From positions 1 through 43,179 of the IMG/VR virus record IMGVR_UViG_3300042527_000430: a stretch of DNA of 43,179 bases. One strand, written 5' to 3'. The translations under genes and the position numbers were made by a program. The stretch comes from a virus. Each line of letters opens with the position of its first letter. Positions within the stretch are counted from its first letter, which is position 1. Below are positions 29,464-39,120 of this stretch, piece after piece. The notes below the pieces were generated by a model. It saw only the letters and a program-made list of their open reading frames with translations. It ran no database searches and was not told where the DNA came from.

Positions 29464-31880
29464 TGCGCCAGTGGCCCGGAATGGAGGAGAACAAGACGGC
29501 GGTTGGCTCCGGCTTCACCTCCATTGAAAATGTCAGCTATGCAGTTGATGGCGAAATGCGTCGGCGTCCCGTGCTGGCAAATCGGAAGGCGGTTGGCGGT
29601 CCGTGGACTCGGTTGTCGTATGTGGAAAGCGCATCAAGCAACTATCCCAATCTTCCATCGCCTGTACTCATCTCTGTTGGCGCTGCGCTCACGGGCGGGT
29701 CAGTAACCACCGGAACGCATAAATTGCGTGCTCGTTTTCGGTCCACCATCTCAGGGATGTACGGGCCGCCGTCCGTGGAGTACACTTTCGCGGTCGTGGC
29801 AAATGCTATTTGGGATGTGACATCGGAAGCATTCCCGCCCTATGTAGATCGCTTAATGCTGGAGATTACCCTAGCTGGCGGATCAACGTATTACGCGGCG
29901 GGTGAAGCTTCAATTACCCGCATCACTTCGTCGGCATCTGATGCGACCTTAACATCCAACGGCGTGGCTTATTCTGGCCCCGTAAATGCATCTACCGCAT
30001 TGCTTCCAGCTGGAAATTGGCTCATCGGGTCAACATCAACCACGGTCTCCAGCTATAATCTGAATACCTTCGCAACGCAAAACGTCTTGACCGGACTGAC
30101 CAATTCCACCTACGGCCCGACGTTCGCCTTTTGCTCCAACAAGCTCTACCTGCAAAACGGGGTAGACGGCATGCAGGTGGTGAATAGCGGTAATGCGACT
30201 GGCTATTCCGCTGGCATTCCGGCTCCCGCAATCGCTCCCACCGTCACTGCCACCGGAAGCGGCTATGTTACCGCTGGTACGCACCTCGTTCGCTATCGCT
30301 ATTACGACAGCGTTCGGCAGCGATATTCAAACCCCAGCCCTGCCGCCTCAATTACTGCTGGCACCAGTCAGACGCTCAGTGCGGTGTGTGTCGCCTCAAC
30401 GACCACATCGGTGGACACAATCCTACTAGAAGTCACTCTGGCATCCGGCTCGGAATACTTCCGCGCTACCGTTGGGCCTAACTCCACGGCTGCCATTGTC
30501 GTCTCCATCAATGACAACACGCTGTCAGTTCAATTGGCCGCCAACTCCTACGCTGGCCCTGACGGCTTCGGCCATGAAGTGCCGCCAGTCTGCCGCCTCG
30601 TAGCAGAATGCCGTGGGCGCACCTTCTCGTGGGGGCCGACTCAGGGCACTGTCCCCGACATGCTGTACTGGTCTCGCGTGGATTTCCCGGAATCCTACAA
30701 GGCCAACGAATGGGCGCGACGCGGCTTGAATGGCACGTTTGATTCCCCGTCCGCCATCTTCGCCTTCCAGGACGACCTCTACCTCTGCGGCCGTCAGTCC
30801 ATGCGCCGACTGGTCTACACCTACGACCCGGCCAATGGCATGTTGGTGCCTATCCCGACCGATCTCGGTGCATTCAATCAGCAGTGCATCGTTCGCGTAG
30901 ATAGCGCTGTCTATGGCTTTGGCCGCACTGGCGTCTGGCGATTGGCCGGAATCTCGCCACAGCGCATCAGCCAGCCTATTGATCCTTTCTGGCGTGCCGA
31001 CGCCGACTTTGCGCAGTCGAGCCTGTTCTTTGCCGACTACGACCCGACTGACCGCTGCGTGACGTTCTATTACGCACGGCTAGGCGATACGGGCGTCCGC
31101 GGTGCCATCTCGTTTGACATCGATGGTCAGCGCTGGTTTATCAAGCGATTCCGCAATGTGCTGAATGCTGCCGCGCTCGTCTCGACTGCTGCCACGAATG
31201 CCACCGCATACATTGCGGACGGCGATGGCGGCTACGTCTGGAACTGGCAGCAGGCCGGTATTGCTGACTGTGTGCCTACCGGATCCACGTCTACCGCAAT
31301 GACCACGACCGCAGGCAGCACGACAACGGTAATCCAGTTGACCGCCAGCCCCGGTGACTGCCTTGGCGCTATCGCCTACTTCCCGGCCACGGGCGAGGAA
31401 CGACGTATCACGGTTTCAGCTGGCAGCACCGTAACACTAGCGTCAGCTTTAGCCACGGCCCCAGCCGCTGGCGTTGCGGTGTATATCGGCAGCGTGCGGA
31501 CTCGCTTCCTGTCCGACCGGAACACCCTATCCGGTGACAAGGTGACACGCGGTCGCCCGAATTATCTGATGCTGGAACAGGTCAACGAAACGACCGCACC
31601 GGAAGTTGCCGTACAGTATTACACTGATTCCAGCACTACTCCTGCGGCAATCACGAGCCCTGTTGGCGGCACCAATCCGAACGGGGTAACGTCCATTAGC
31701 GGGAATACGATATACGCAGACCTTTCCCCGGTCGTCGTGGCCGTGCCGGTGCTTTCGTCGTACAATCGCTTTATCCAGTTCAGCCTAGTACAGGAAAAGC
31801 CAGCTGGAACCTTGCAGCTTCTGGACGCCTCGTTTAGCGAGTCGGCAGACAGTAACCTCAAAGAGCGGAGTCAGGCGTAA
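29463..31880 (+). CDS. Tail nozzle-like protein (tubular B type)
   Basis: The 805-residue, all-beta protein follows the adaptor with a TAATG-like overlap. It has fibronectin-like repeats (GTHKLRARFRS, GTHLVRYRYYDSV) and propeller-like segments (DLYLCGRQSMRRLVYTYD, SAVYGFGRTGVWRLAG, GAISFDIDGQRWFIKRF), typical of phage nozzle or stabilisation proteins that close the tail tube below the adaptor. Function is assigned by pattern and gene order. Confidence 0.7.
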   Translation: MRQWPGMEENKTAVGSGFTSIENVSYAVDGEMRRRPVLANRKAVGGPWTRLSYVESASSNYPNLPSPVLISVGAALTGGSVTTGTHKLRARFRSTISGMYGPPSVEYTFAVVANAIWDVTSEAFPPYVDRLMLEITLAGGSTYYAAGEASITRITSSASDATLTSNGVAYSGPVNASTALLPAGNWLIGSTSTTVSSYNLNTFATQNVLTGLTNSTYGPTFAFCSNKLYLQNGVDGMQVVNSGNATGYSAGIPAPAIAPTVTATGSGYVTAGTHLVRYRYYDSVRQRYSNPSPAASITAGTSQTLSAVCVASTTTSVDTILLEVTLASGSEYFRATVGPNSTAAIVVSINDNTLSVQLAANSYAGPDGFGHEVPPVCRLVAECRGRTFSWGPTQGTVPDMLYWSRVDFPESYKANEWARRGLNGTFDSPSAIFAFQDDLYLCGRQSMRRLVYTYDPANGMLVPIPTDLGAFNQQCIVRVDSAVYGFGRTGVWRLAGISPQRISQPIDPFWRADADFAQSSLFFADYDPTDRCVTFYYARLGDTGVRGAISFDIDGQRWFIKRFRNVLNAAALVSTAATNATAYIADGDGGYVWNWQQAGIADCVPTGSTSTAMTTTAGSTTTVIQLTASPGDCLGAIAYFPATGEERRITVSAGSTVTLASALATAPAAGVAVYIGSVRTRFLSDRNTLSGDKVTRGRPNYLMLEQVNETTAPEVAVQYYTDSSTTPAAITSPVGGTNPNGVTSISGNTIYADLSPVVVAVPVLSSYNRFIQFSLVQEKPAGTLQLLDASFSESADSNLKERSQA

Positions 31881-32149
31881 TGGCTGGCATTCTCGCATCC
31901 AATGCGGACCTCTCGAAAGAAGAGGGACAGGCTGCGGTGATCCGTGACCTGGAACGGCATCAGCTTATCTTAGATTCGTTGGTGAATACGGGTGATAGCG
32001 CGTCGAATCAGTCCACTATTGCCGGCACAAATAACCAAGACACAAATGTTGGAAGTGGCATCCCTGATGGGTTTTCTATTGTCACTATAACGGTATGTGT
32101 TGGCGGAGTATCTAAATCTCTGGATGTAATAGGCAGAGGCCCGTACTAA
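31880..32149 (+). CDS. Hypothetical protein, 89 aa
   Basis: A TAATG overlap connects it to the nozzle gene. The first 40 residues are helical (ADLSKEEGQAAVIRDLERHQ) and the rest is low-charge beta (FSIVTITVCVGGVSKSLDV). The second half is AT-rich and marks the start of a patch unlike the flanking genes. No family is recognised. Confidence 0.55.
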   Translation: MAGILASNADLSKEEGQAAVIRDLERHQLILDSLVNTGDSASNQSTIAGTNNQDTNVGSGIPDGFSIVTITVCVGGVSKSLDVIGRGPY

Positions 32150-32150
32150 T

Positions 32151-32615
32151 ATGGTACAGATAATTGTAGCAGATTGTACATCGTGCTCATTTGCCTATGC
32201 AATAATGACATGTAATTCAAATGGAGTAAGGGATGATAACTGGGATGTAGAGTTTGACGGTAACTATATTGGAACAGTTGATATTGACACAAATAATTTC
32301 TGGGCAGATGTCATGTTGCCAAGTAGTTTTTCTGCTTATCCTCTAGCCGCTGCAATTTATTCTCCGTGCGTCTTAGTTAAGACACGTTACGACTCAGCGT
32401 ATTTAAATACCGTTGATTTTGTCGGATCTCATGTTTTGAAACTAACCTGCACGCAAATAAACGGGTTAGGAAATTTTTTTGAACTAAAAGCAATTCGGAT
32501 TCAACTAAGTGGAGGATCTGTAGATATAATAAGTTCACAAACATTAACGTCAGTAAGTGGAACATACATCTTAGGCGACGTATTAACTCGTAATATAAAC
32601 ATTTCACAATGTTAA
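32151..32615 (+). CDS. AT-rich acquired protein, 154 aa
   Basis: Its DNA is clearly AT-richer than the structural genes around it, with AT-ending codons (AAT, ATA, TTA). The product (IIVADCTSCSFAYAIMTCNSNGVRDDNWDVEF) has a CxxC near the start and a beta-rich, low-charge body consistent with a small secreted- or virion-type beta domain, but I recognise no family. It looks recently acquired. Confidence 0.6.
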   Translation: MVQIIVADCTSCSFAYAIMTCNSNGVRDDNWDVEFDGNYIGTVDIDTNNFWADVMLPSSFSAYPLAAAIYSPCVLVKTRYDSAYLNTVDFVGSHVLKLTCTQINGLGNFFELKAIRIQLSGGSVDIISSQTLTSVSGTYILGDVLTRNINISQC

Positions 32616-32977
32616 AAGAATACAGTCTAAGCATTGATATAGATGGCGATGGTTTCTATGTTGAAACAGCCGATGACGGCGCATGGCTTTTATTCCCTGG
32701 CGGGTCTTTATTTAGGCCAGGTGTAAAATCTATTCCAGATGCCCATTTACTGATTCCACCTGACGTTATTCCTATTAAAAAAATATCCATAACTGAATCA
32801 TCTGTTCGCCACGCCATCTGCAAGACATGTCCAAAGTACCAAGCCGAAACTGACAAATGCGGCACCTGTGGGTGTTCATCGACCATGCACGAAGCATCCA
32901 TGAGCCCATGGCGTAAGTGCCCTGAACGCAAGTGGCCAGAGCATCAAACCGCTTCCTCAACTAAACCATTGACATAG
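32609..32977 (+). CDS. Cysteine-rich protein with DUF6171-like C terminus
   Basis: It overlaps the previous gene by 7 nt and shares its AT-rich composition. Residues about 70-115 carry CKTCPKYQAETDKCGTCGCS followed by SMSPWRKCPERKWP, the cysteine pattern and CP-x-x-KWP ending of a small zinc-binding phage family (DUF6171-type). The N-terminal 60 residues are beta-rich. Function unknown. Confidence 0.6.
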   Translation: MLKEYSLSIDIDGDGFYVETADDGAWLLFPGGSLFRPGVKSIPDAHLLIPPDVIPIKKISITESSVRHAICKTCPKYQAETDKCGTCGCSSTMHEASMSPWRKCPERKWPEHQTASSTKPLT

Positions 32978-32989
32978 GATACACCAATC

Positions 32990-33757
32990 ATGGCACGCAA
33001 CTGGAAAGATGACCCGTTCTTTAGCCGCAACCGCAATAGCGGCGGCGGATTTTACCACAGCGTCTCGCCTGACCGGATCCCAAGCGATCCCAGCCAAGCC
33101 GATTTCAATCAGGGCTATTGGGCACAGGCCAACAACCTGCAAGCCTATAACCAGATGCAGGCCAATCAGCAGGCTGCGCTTGAGAACTCCCAGCAGATGC
33201 AGGGGAGCCTGGGCACCTCTGACATTGATAAGCTGATTCTGGACAATATCCGCAGCACGTCCGGCCCCGGCTACGAGAATGCCCTGTTTACGCAGGGGGC
33301 TGACATGGCTGCTGCCGCTGAAACAGCCCGTGGCCAGCAGCTACAAGAGCAGATGGGTCGCCGTGGCATGTCCATGAATGATCCGGCTGCACAGGCTGCC
33401 ATGAATCAGAACATGGGGCAGCGTCAGCAGGATGCTCAGAAAGCTGCCCTGAATGCCAAGTTAGGGGCTGCGAACATGACCCAGGGCGCGACTGGGCAGG
33501 CAATTGGCTACCAGAGCGGGCTAAATAGCCAGCGCCTCCAGGCCACCAATGCCACCAATCAGCAGCTATCTAAGCCTGTCACTGCCCGCCCTACCGCGAA
33601 CGTCAATGGTGCCACCGGATCGGCTGGCGCTCAAGCTGCCATCAATGCCACGCAGGCGACCAAGCCCGGCTATCAGCTTGGCGCGTTAAACTCTGGCGAC
33701 GCATATCAGCAATTCCTTAACAGCACCAAGAAGCCTAAAAAGCCCTGGGAGTTTTAA
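32990..33757 (+). CDS. Gln/Ala/Asn-rich internal virion protein candidate
   Basis: A 255-residue protein, very rich in Q, A, N and M (NQMQANQQAALENSQQMQGS), helical and without a clear fold, located before two large structural genes. This composition and place resemble ejection or internal virion proteins of podoviruses. It ends in basic KKPKKPWEF. The assignment is contextual. Confidence 0.55.
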   Translation: MARNWKDDPFFSRNRNSGGGFYHSVSPDRIPSDPSQADFNQGYWAQANNLQAYNQMQANQQAALENSQQMQGSLGTSDIDKLILDNIRSTSGPGYENALFTQGADMAAAAETARGQQLQEQMGRRGMSMNDPAAQAAMNQNMGQRQQDAQKAALNAKLGAANMTQGATGQAIGYQSGLNSQRLQATNATNQQLSKPVTARPTANVNGATGSAGAQAAINATQATKPGYQLGALNSGDAYQQFLNSTKKPKKPWEF

Positions 33758-33759
33758 TC

Positions 33760-34830
33760 ATGCCTTGGACTACCTTTGACCCAAACTATGGCGTGCGTGA
33801 GGATGCGACCGAGCAGGAAAAATCTGCCGAGCGCATGCGGGATTTCTTGTTTCGGAAGGAGCTTACAGACCGTCGAATGCGGGAGCAACAAGACGCCTTC
33901 TCTACTCAAGAGCGCATGGCAAATACAGAATTGGCAACCAAGGCAGCGATGCAGTCTCAGGCACTGGACGCTGACGAACGCATCAAAGGTGCTTTTGGCG
34001 ACAGGGCAGCCCATGAGTCTTCCATGCTGGACCGCGACATCGGCGGTAGGAAAGACCTCGCGCACATCGGCGGCACTTACGACCTAGAAGGGAAAAGGGT
34101 CGCTATTCAGCCTGAGATGATGGGGCAAGCACGCGAGGACCGTAAGTTTGGGTTAACAGAGAAGTTGGCTGCCCCCGATCTTGCAGAGGCGGAGATGCTC
34201 GCTGGGTCAATGCGTGGCGGCGAAGGTGTTCGTGGCGACCTCCAGGACCAGATGATTCGCGGCATGATGCGTAAGCGTTATGGCGAAGAGCCTGATGCGG
34301 TCGTTAAGCGGGATCAGGAAAAGGAAAACCGCGCTGCACAGCTACGTGTCTTTGAGCTTTTAGCCGCTCAAGATCCTGCCATGGCTAGTGCTCTTGGGCA
34401 AAAGTTGGGAGTTGTTCCGGAAGGATTCTCGCTTCCAGCATTGCCTAGGGCACAGCAAATGGCTAAGCGGGCCAATGAAATTGCGGCTGGAAGCCAGGCA
34501 AGTGCTGCCATTGGCGAGGCGCTGGCGCAAAACCCGCTCATCACTAATTGGTCGGCAAAAATACTATCTTCTTTTGAGGGTGGCGCTCCAAACGATCAGA
34601 TTAAGAAATACTTTGATGACGCAGTTATTTATCTCGCTTCGCAAACCGGAGCTGAACCAAGTGAAGTCAGGAACGCGCTCCTCGCTCGTATGGGCGGCAA
34701 TTTGGATAACACTACTGGCGCTAATCTGGAGCAATTCTTTAGCTATCCAATCTCCTCAATAGGCTATAGCATTGCAGGTAAAAAACTGCCAGGAGCGAAG
34801 ACCAAATACGACATCCTTGCTGGTCAATAA
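33760..34830 (+). CDS. Internal virion protein candidate, 356 aa
   Basis: It starts 2 nt after the previous gene. The product is long and helical (EKSAERMRDFLFRKELTDRRMREQQ ...), charged, with no signal peptide. It probably forms part of the ejection apparatus with its neighbours; no family is recognised. Confidence 0.5.
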   Translation: MPWTTFDPNYGVREDATEQEKSAERMRDFLFRKELTDRRMREQQDAFSTQERMANTELATKAAMQSQALDADERIKGAFGDRAAHESSMLDRDIGGRKDLAHIGGTYDLEGKRVAIQPEMMGQAREDRKFGLTEKLAAPDLAEAEMLAGSMRGGEGVRGDLQDQMIRGMMRKRYGEEPDAVVKRDQEKENRAAQLRVFELLAAQDPAMASALGQKLGVVPEGFSLPALPRAQQMAKRANEIAAGSQASAAIGEALAQNPLITNWSAKILSSFEGGAPNDQIKKYFDDAVIYLASQTGAEPSEVRNALLARMGGNLDNTTGANLEQFFSYPISSIGYSIAGKKLPGAKTKYDILAGQ

Positions 34831-34836
34831 TTTAAC

Positions 34837-37800
34837 ATGGTTTCGCCACTCCAGATTGACCAGCCGAGTGCCTTTGAAGAGGTGCTCCGCTATCTCGGGC
34901 GTCCGGCTTATGCTCTGCGCAATGCTGCCACCGGAAACCTGGGTGGGGCATTGCGTCAGGGCGCTGACTTGGTTGGCGACACGTTGGACGCATTCCTCCC
35001 CGGCGATTTGATCCCCGAACTCAGCCAGCAAGAAGATAGCCCAGAGTTCAGCGACATGCTGGCGAAGTGGGGCGCTCCCAAGATGGACCCCGGCCTACTC
35101 AAAACGGGCGTTGACATCCTTGGCGGTATCGCCACGGATCCGCTGACCTATGTCGGTCCAGGTCTGTTCACGACTCCGCTCAAGTCGGCTGCATCCGGCG
35201 CTCGTACCGCAATCAGCAAGGTGCCAAAAGGCGTAGAGGCCCTGGCTAAACTGGACAGCGGATTTGATTCAGGCTCCGCTTTCGTGCGTCGTCTCGCTGG
35301 CGCTGAAAGGGTCAGCCCGGTTGCCCGTGACGCCATTGATGCACTCAGCAACACTTCGTCAACCGCTGGTGAAGTGGCCGCAGCCGGTGCCCGTGAAGCC
35401 CTGTCTGGCCTAGCGCCAGAAGACCTGGAGGCTTTCGGCAAGGTCATGCGGAATGTGTCGCAGGATGGCGAGCGTGTACTGGTGCCATCGGTGCCCAATA
35501 CAGCCCGTGCTGTCCAGACGCAAAAGGTACTGGAGCGCCTGGAGCCCTATCAATCGCCGGGGTCGGTGCCGCTTGCTGAGGACGTGTACAAAGGCGTTAC
35601 CAAGCCGACCCGTGTTGAAGAGCTGTCAGACCTGGACCAGATGCTGGGGCGCGCACCACAGAAGGGCGCTGCCGCCGACCCCACACAGTACGCCGTGCGG
35701 CCCATTGAGGGCAAGTTCTCCAACGGCGTGGACATCGCCAATGATCCATTCCTGACTGACCTGCCGATCCCTCGCATCAAGGGATCGACTCCCATTGGCC
35801 CGGTTGTCAAAGGTGCCGTCAACGTCCCTGAAGACTTTGCCACCCTCTTCAAGCGCAACGCTGAAACCGTATCTACCCCGGGATCTACCCCCGACGCCGT
35901 AGCTGGAATGCTTGGTGCCACTGGCATCCCCCGTGCCGCCCGTGAAGGCGTGGATTTAGTCAAGAATCCCGGAGAAGCGGCAGCGTTCACCAGCGGCATG
36001 TCCAAGACCGTACCGGAAATGGTACGTGTTGCCCCTGACGATCTGGAGAAAGCCCTGTTCACTAATCGCGGGGAACGGGATCAGGTCATCAATGGCATTC
36101 TGGCCAGGGTGGACGCATCGGGCCTTCCTCCGGAACAGGCTGCCCGCCTCAAGGAAGCCATCCCCAAGTACGTCGATCTAAAGCATCAGCAGTGGCAGGA
36201 GCGCATTCGGCGCGGCGTCATGAGCGTTGGCCCTGGTGAATCTGCGGCCAAGTCTTTTGCCGACTACATGCCGCGCATGCTCAAGGAAGAGGACGATCTA
36301 GGGAAGATCTTTGCCCAAGGCGGTAGCGGTAGCCTCAGCTCTGCCATGGCGCGTAAGTACCCCACTGAGGAAGCCTACATGGCAGCCATCAAGGCCAGTG
36401 GCAAGACTCCAGAGTACGACATTGCCAAGGTTGAGGGCAAGTACGCACAGCAGCAGGCCGGACTTCTTGGTAAGGCCGAGTTTGCCAAGGTGCTTTCTGG
36501 CCCCTTCATCGCCTCTGCGGAAGAGAAGCTGGCCAATGCTGGCAAGTCCATTGAGAAGTGGACCCAGATGGATGCCAAGGAACGTCTGGAATTGGTCGGA
36601 CTGACTCCCGCTGAACGTGCCGCACTAGACGCTAAGGGGGCATCGCTCTTTGGTATGGAAAATGGTCCAGCCTTGAAGGACGCCATCCCCAAGATCATTG
36701 ATGAAATTGCCCTAACTGACCGTGAGTCAGCCGATGCGCTGGCCCGTGCATGGTCTGGCCTGCCAGGTCGCGGTGGCTTTGAACAGGCTTTGGCCATGGT
36801 CAACAACAAGTTCAAGCCGTTTGCTACGGCTGGCGCATTTATCCCGCGCATCAATTTTAATACCAGAAACATCGTTGGCGGCATGTTCCAGGTGCTGTCC
36901 AATCCAGCCGCCCGCGCACAGTGGCCGAAGTATGCACGGGAATCGGCGGATATGCTTTGGGGCTCCGTTAATGACGGCATCAACCACATCCTGGGCAGAC
37001 GCATCGCCAGTGAGGACATCTTTAAACAATTGAATACGGCCATCAAAGGAGCCAATGGCAGCCTGGATAACGCCATCAATGCGCTGCCGCCTGGATCTAT
37101 GCAGGAAGCCCTGCGGCATGGCGTTATTGCCAATACGTTTGCTGATTCCGAACTCCTCTCTAAGGAGATTGCCAAGAGTGGCTGGAGAAAGATCTATGCC
37201 GATCTACGCGATTGGCCTGCCAAGATCGCACAGGGTGCCGAAATGCGTATGCGCTTCTCGGTATTCGATGGGCTATTGAAGAGCGGCATGGACCCCAAGC
37301 AGGCAGCTCAGGTGGTCAGCGATACCTTCTACGATTACGCCTACAACAGCGTAGCCAATCGTCGGGCGCGTGACATTATCCCATTCTTCCAGTTCACGGC
37401 TAAGGCAGTTCCGCAAGTTGTCAAGGCCATGAAAGACAACCCGTTCCTGATCCCGGCAACGCGTCCGCTCTTCACGCAGGACGATGCTGGCGAGAATCCC
37501 CTACCGCCATGGCTTCAGAAGCAGGTGGCTATTCCGCTAGGGGATGCACCTAATGGTGATCCCACGTACCTGACCAGCCTTGGCATGCCCATTGAAGTGC
37601 TCTCGTCCCTGCCTAACCCCAGCGTGGATATAGGGCAGCTTGGCCGTCAGCTACGGCAAAACGTTGTTGGTTCCGCCAACCCTGCACTAAAGACCGTATA
37701 CTCGGTATTTACCGGAGAGGATCCCTACTTCGGAACCAAGTGGGGATCCTACGACAAGGCTCCGGGCATTGCCCAGGCGTTGGGGGCTGATGAACGGTCT

Positions 37801-38148
37801 GATGCTGCGGCCCTGTACAACATGCTGGCAGGGACCGGGGTCATTCAGCCCATCGCCTCCCCCATCAGCACGCTTTCTAGCCTCTTCTCGCCCGATGAAT
37901 CCACCGGCGCTTCACTCTTGAACACCCTAACCGGGGCCAAGGTGAAGACCGTAGATGAACAAGCTGCGTTGCGTCAGCTCCTGAGCGACTACCTAGCTGC
38001 TAGCCCTGATGTGCAGTCGTACCAGTCTTTTTATCAGCAGTCGAAAGACCCTGAGATTCAGGCTTTGATGAAGCAGCTTTTGCAGGTGAAGCAGGCGATG
38101 AAGGAGCGGAAACTTTCTGAAGCAGCTGCACCTGCTGCTCCTCCTTAA
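34837..38148 (+). CDS. Large internal virion (ejection-type) protein, 1103 aa
   Basis: The longest gene in the window and last of the structural operon. The N-terminal region has LGGIATDPLTYVGPG, a motif common in large phage ejection proteins; the middle is helical; the C-terminal part has IPFFQFTAKAVPQVVKAMKDNP, typical of large polyvalent phage proteins. It probably enters the cell envelope with the DNA. Its last 149 nt overlap a minus-strand gene. No lytic transglycosylase or other enzyme motif is evident. Confidence 0.65.
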   Translation: MVSPLQIDQPSAFEEVLRYLGRPAYALRNAATGNLGGALRQGADLVGDTLDAFLPGDLIPELSQQEDSPEFSDMLAKWGAPKMDPGLLKTGVDILGGIATDPLTYVGPGLFTTPLKSAASGARTAISKVPKGVEALAKLDSGFDSGSAFVRRLAGAERVSPVARDAIDALSNTSSTAGEVAAAGAREALSGLAPEDLEAFGKVMRNVSQDGERVLVPSVPNTARAVQTQKVLERLEPYQSPGSVPLAEDVYKGVTKPTRVEELSDLDQMLGRAPQKGAAADPTQYAVRPIEGKFSNGVDIANDPFLTDLPIPRIKGSTPIGPVVKGAVNVPEDFATLFKRNAETVSTPGSTPDAVAGMLGATGIPRAAREGVDLVKNPGEAAAFTSGMSKTVPEMVRVAPDDLEKALFTNRGERDQVINGILARVDASGLPPEQAARLKEAIPKYVDLKHQQWQERIRRGVMSVGPGESAAKSFADYMPRMLKEEDDLGKIFAQGGSGSLSSAMARKYPTEEAYMAAIKASGKTPEYDIAKVEGKYAQQQAGLLGKAEFAKVLSGPFIASAEEKLANAGKSIEKWTQMDAKERLELVGLTPAERAALDAKGASLFGMENGPALKDAIPKIIDEIALTDRESADALARAWSGLPGRGGFEQALAMVNNKFKPFATAGAFIPRINFNTRNIVGGMFQVLSNPAARAQWPKYARESADMLWGSVNDGINHILGRRIASEDIFKQLNTAIKGANGSLDNAINALPPGSMQEALRHGVIANTFADSELLSKEIAKSGWRKIYADLRDWPAKIAQGAEMRMRFSVFDGLLKSGMDPKQAAQVVSDTFYDYAYNSVANRRARDIIPFFQFTAKAVPQVVKAMKDNPFLIPATRPLFTQDDAGENPLPPWLQKQVAIPLGDAPNGDPTYLTSLGMPIEVLSSLPNPSVDIGQLGRQLRQNVVGSANPALKTVYSVFTGEDPYFGTKWGSYDKAPGIAQALGADERSDAAALYNMLAGTGVIQPIASPISTLSSLFSPDESTGASLLNTLTGAKVKTVDEQAALRQLLSDYLAASPDVQSYQSFYQQSKDPEIQALMKQLLQVKQAMKERKLSEAAAPAAPP

Positions 38149-38290
38149 ACTTGATGATTCCGATGGCCTTGTCGAAGAGCTGCCTTACGTCAACTTCTTC
38201 CTCGCCGTCAATGGAAAAATGCTTCGGTCCGCCCTGCAAGAGCAAGGCGTCGATGAACAGGGAGAGTTTTTCTGAGACAGTAGTGGCCAC
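38000..38290 (-). CDS. Minus-strand protein overlapping the ejection gene 3' end
   Basis: The GTG start has AAGGAAA upstream. The 96-residue protein has a first half with SEKLSLFIDALLLQGG and EEEVDVRQLFDKAIGIIKFKEEQ and an Ala/Ser/Pro-rich second half. The second half (149 nt) is read from the opposite strand of the last codons of the 1103-aa gene, so both sequences constrain each other. It is the terminal gene of the minus block. Confidence 0.55.
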   Translation of the reverse strand: MATTVSEKLSLFIDALLLQGGPKHFSIDGEEEVDVRQLFDKAIGIIKFKEEQQVQLLQKVSAPSSPASPAKAASSKPESQGLSTADKKTGTTAHQG

Positions 38291-38309
38291 GGGGTTTCCT
38301 TTCGTGGAA

Positions 38310-38429
38310 TCATGGTTTACGTAAGCGTTTTAGCAACAACCGCACAATCTCCCTAGGCCTATCAAAGCACCGGAATGGCCATATTGCGCGGAGTCCGGCG
38401 ATTAGGTCGGAGTCGTCATTGGGTGGCAT
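38310..38429 (-). CDS. Small basic protein, 39 aa
   Basis: The short frame starts inside the end of the upstream gene (14-nt overlap) and ends 20 nt before the next start, filling what would otherwise be a gap. It encodes MPPNDDSDLIAGLRAIW followed by an arginine/leucine-rich amphipathic helix (REIVRLLLKRLRKP). No strong ribosome site is seen, so it would depend on coupling. Confidence 0.4.
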   Translation of the reverse strand: MPPNDDSDLIAGLRAIWPFRCFDRPREIVRLLLKRLRKP

Positions 38430-38814
38430 TGGGATCTGGCGCTTCGACGAGGCTGGCTAGCAATTTGCGGGCGTCTACAACGGTTCCGATAAACGCACCT
38501 TGCACAACGCCAACAGCTACCTGACTGCGCGATATGGGAGATTCATTCATTAGGATGTCATATGACTCAAGTAGGCTTCTGACCGTTGCCACCGCCGCAT
38601 CCCGTTGCGCAGCCGTCTCTGCGAGTGCGGCTTTGGCGTCGTCGCACTGTGTCTGTAATTCACTCATACGTGCAAGCGCCGCATTAAACGCAGACATGAT
38701 AGAATCCGATGTCTTACGCTCTTTAATGAGTTCCCGCGCCACCTCCGCCAATTCCCCATGAAGCGGGGATGGGTTGGTGGCGTATGATTCTAGTTGGGTG
38801 GGGGTGATGGTCAT
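38416..38814 (-). CDS. Coiled-coil protein, 132 aa
   Basis: The start ATG 38812-38814 overlaps the upstream stop (ATGA), so it is preferred over a longer in-frame start. It begins MTITPTQLESYATNPSPLHGELAE and contains a coiled coil (ALARMSELQTQCDDAKAALAETAAQRDAA). No family is recognised. Confidence 0.6.
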   Translation of the reverse strand: MTITPTQLESYATNPSPLHGELAEVARELIKERKTSDSIMSAFNAALARMSELQTQCDDAKAALAETAAQRDAAVATVRSLLESYDILMNESPISRSQVAVGVVQGAFIGTVVDARKLLASLVEAPDPNATQ

Positions 38815-39065
38815 GGGGTGGCCAGTTCGTCTTTGACTATACGTGATGAGAACAACTCTTTCCCGTTGCAAATAGGCGTGACATTACCAAGCCCATCAGC
38901 AATCCAATCAAGATGCGGAATTGCCTTTTTAAGTTCAGTTCCTGGCGGAAATGCGGCTTTAATGAGTATTAGCGACGCATAAAAAGCGCGCATATCAGAC
39001 AGGAACTCATCCAAGTTCTCTGGCGGTATTTTAGCAATGTCAGAAATATGTGATATTTGAATCAT
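38811..39065 (-). CDS. Hypothetical protein, 84 aa
   Basis: ATG 39065 has GGAGGT 9 nt upstream; an in-frame GTG two codons earlier is less well spaced. The protein starts MIQISHISDIAKIPPENLDE and is mixed helix/strand with a predicted helix FLSDMRAFYASLILIKA. It is AT-richer than its neighbours. No family is recognised. Confidence 0.55.
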   Translation of the reverse strand: MIQISHISDIAKIPPENLDEFLSDMRAFYASLILIKAAFPPGTELKKAIPHLDWIADGLGNVTPICNGKELFSSRIVKDELATP

Positions 39066-39120
39066 CGTCACGCCACCTCCCGCCGCAACTGGCGGCGATA
39101 AGAGTTATACATGGTTAGGG

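Noticed and set aside
36375-37175. 266-codon minus-strand frame within the ejection gene
   Set aside because: Composition shadow of the 1103-aa gene; no ribosome site or neighbour to couple with.
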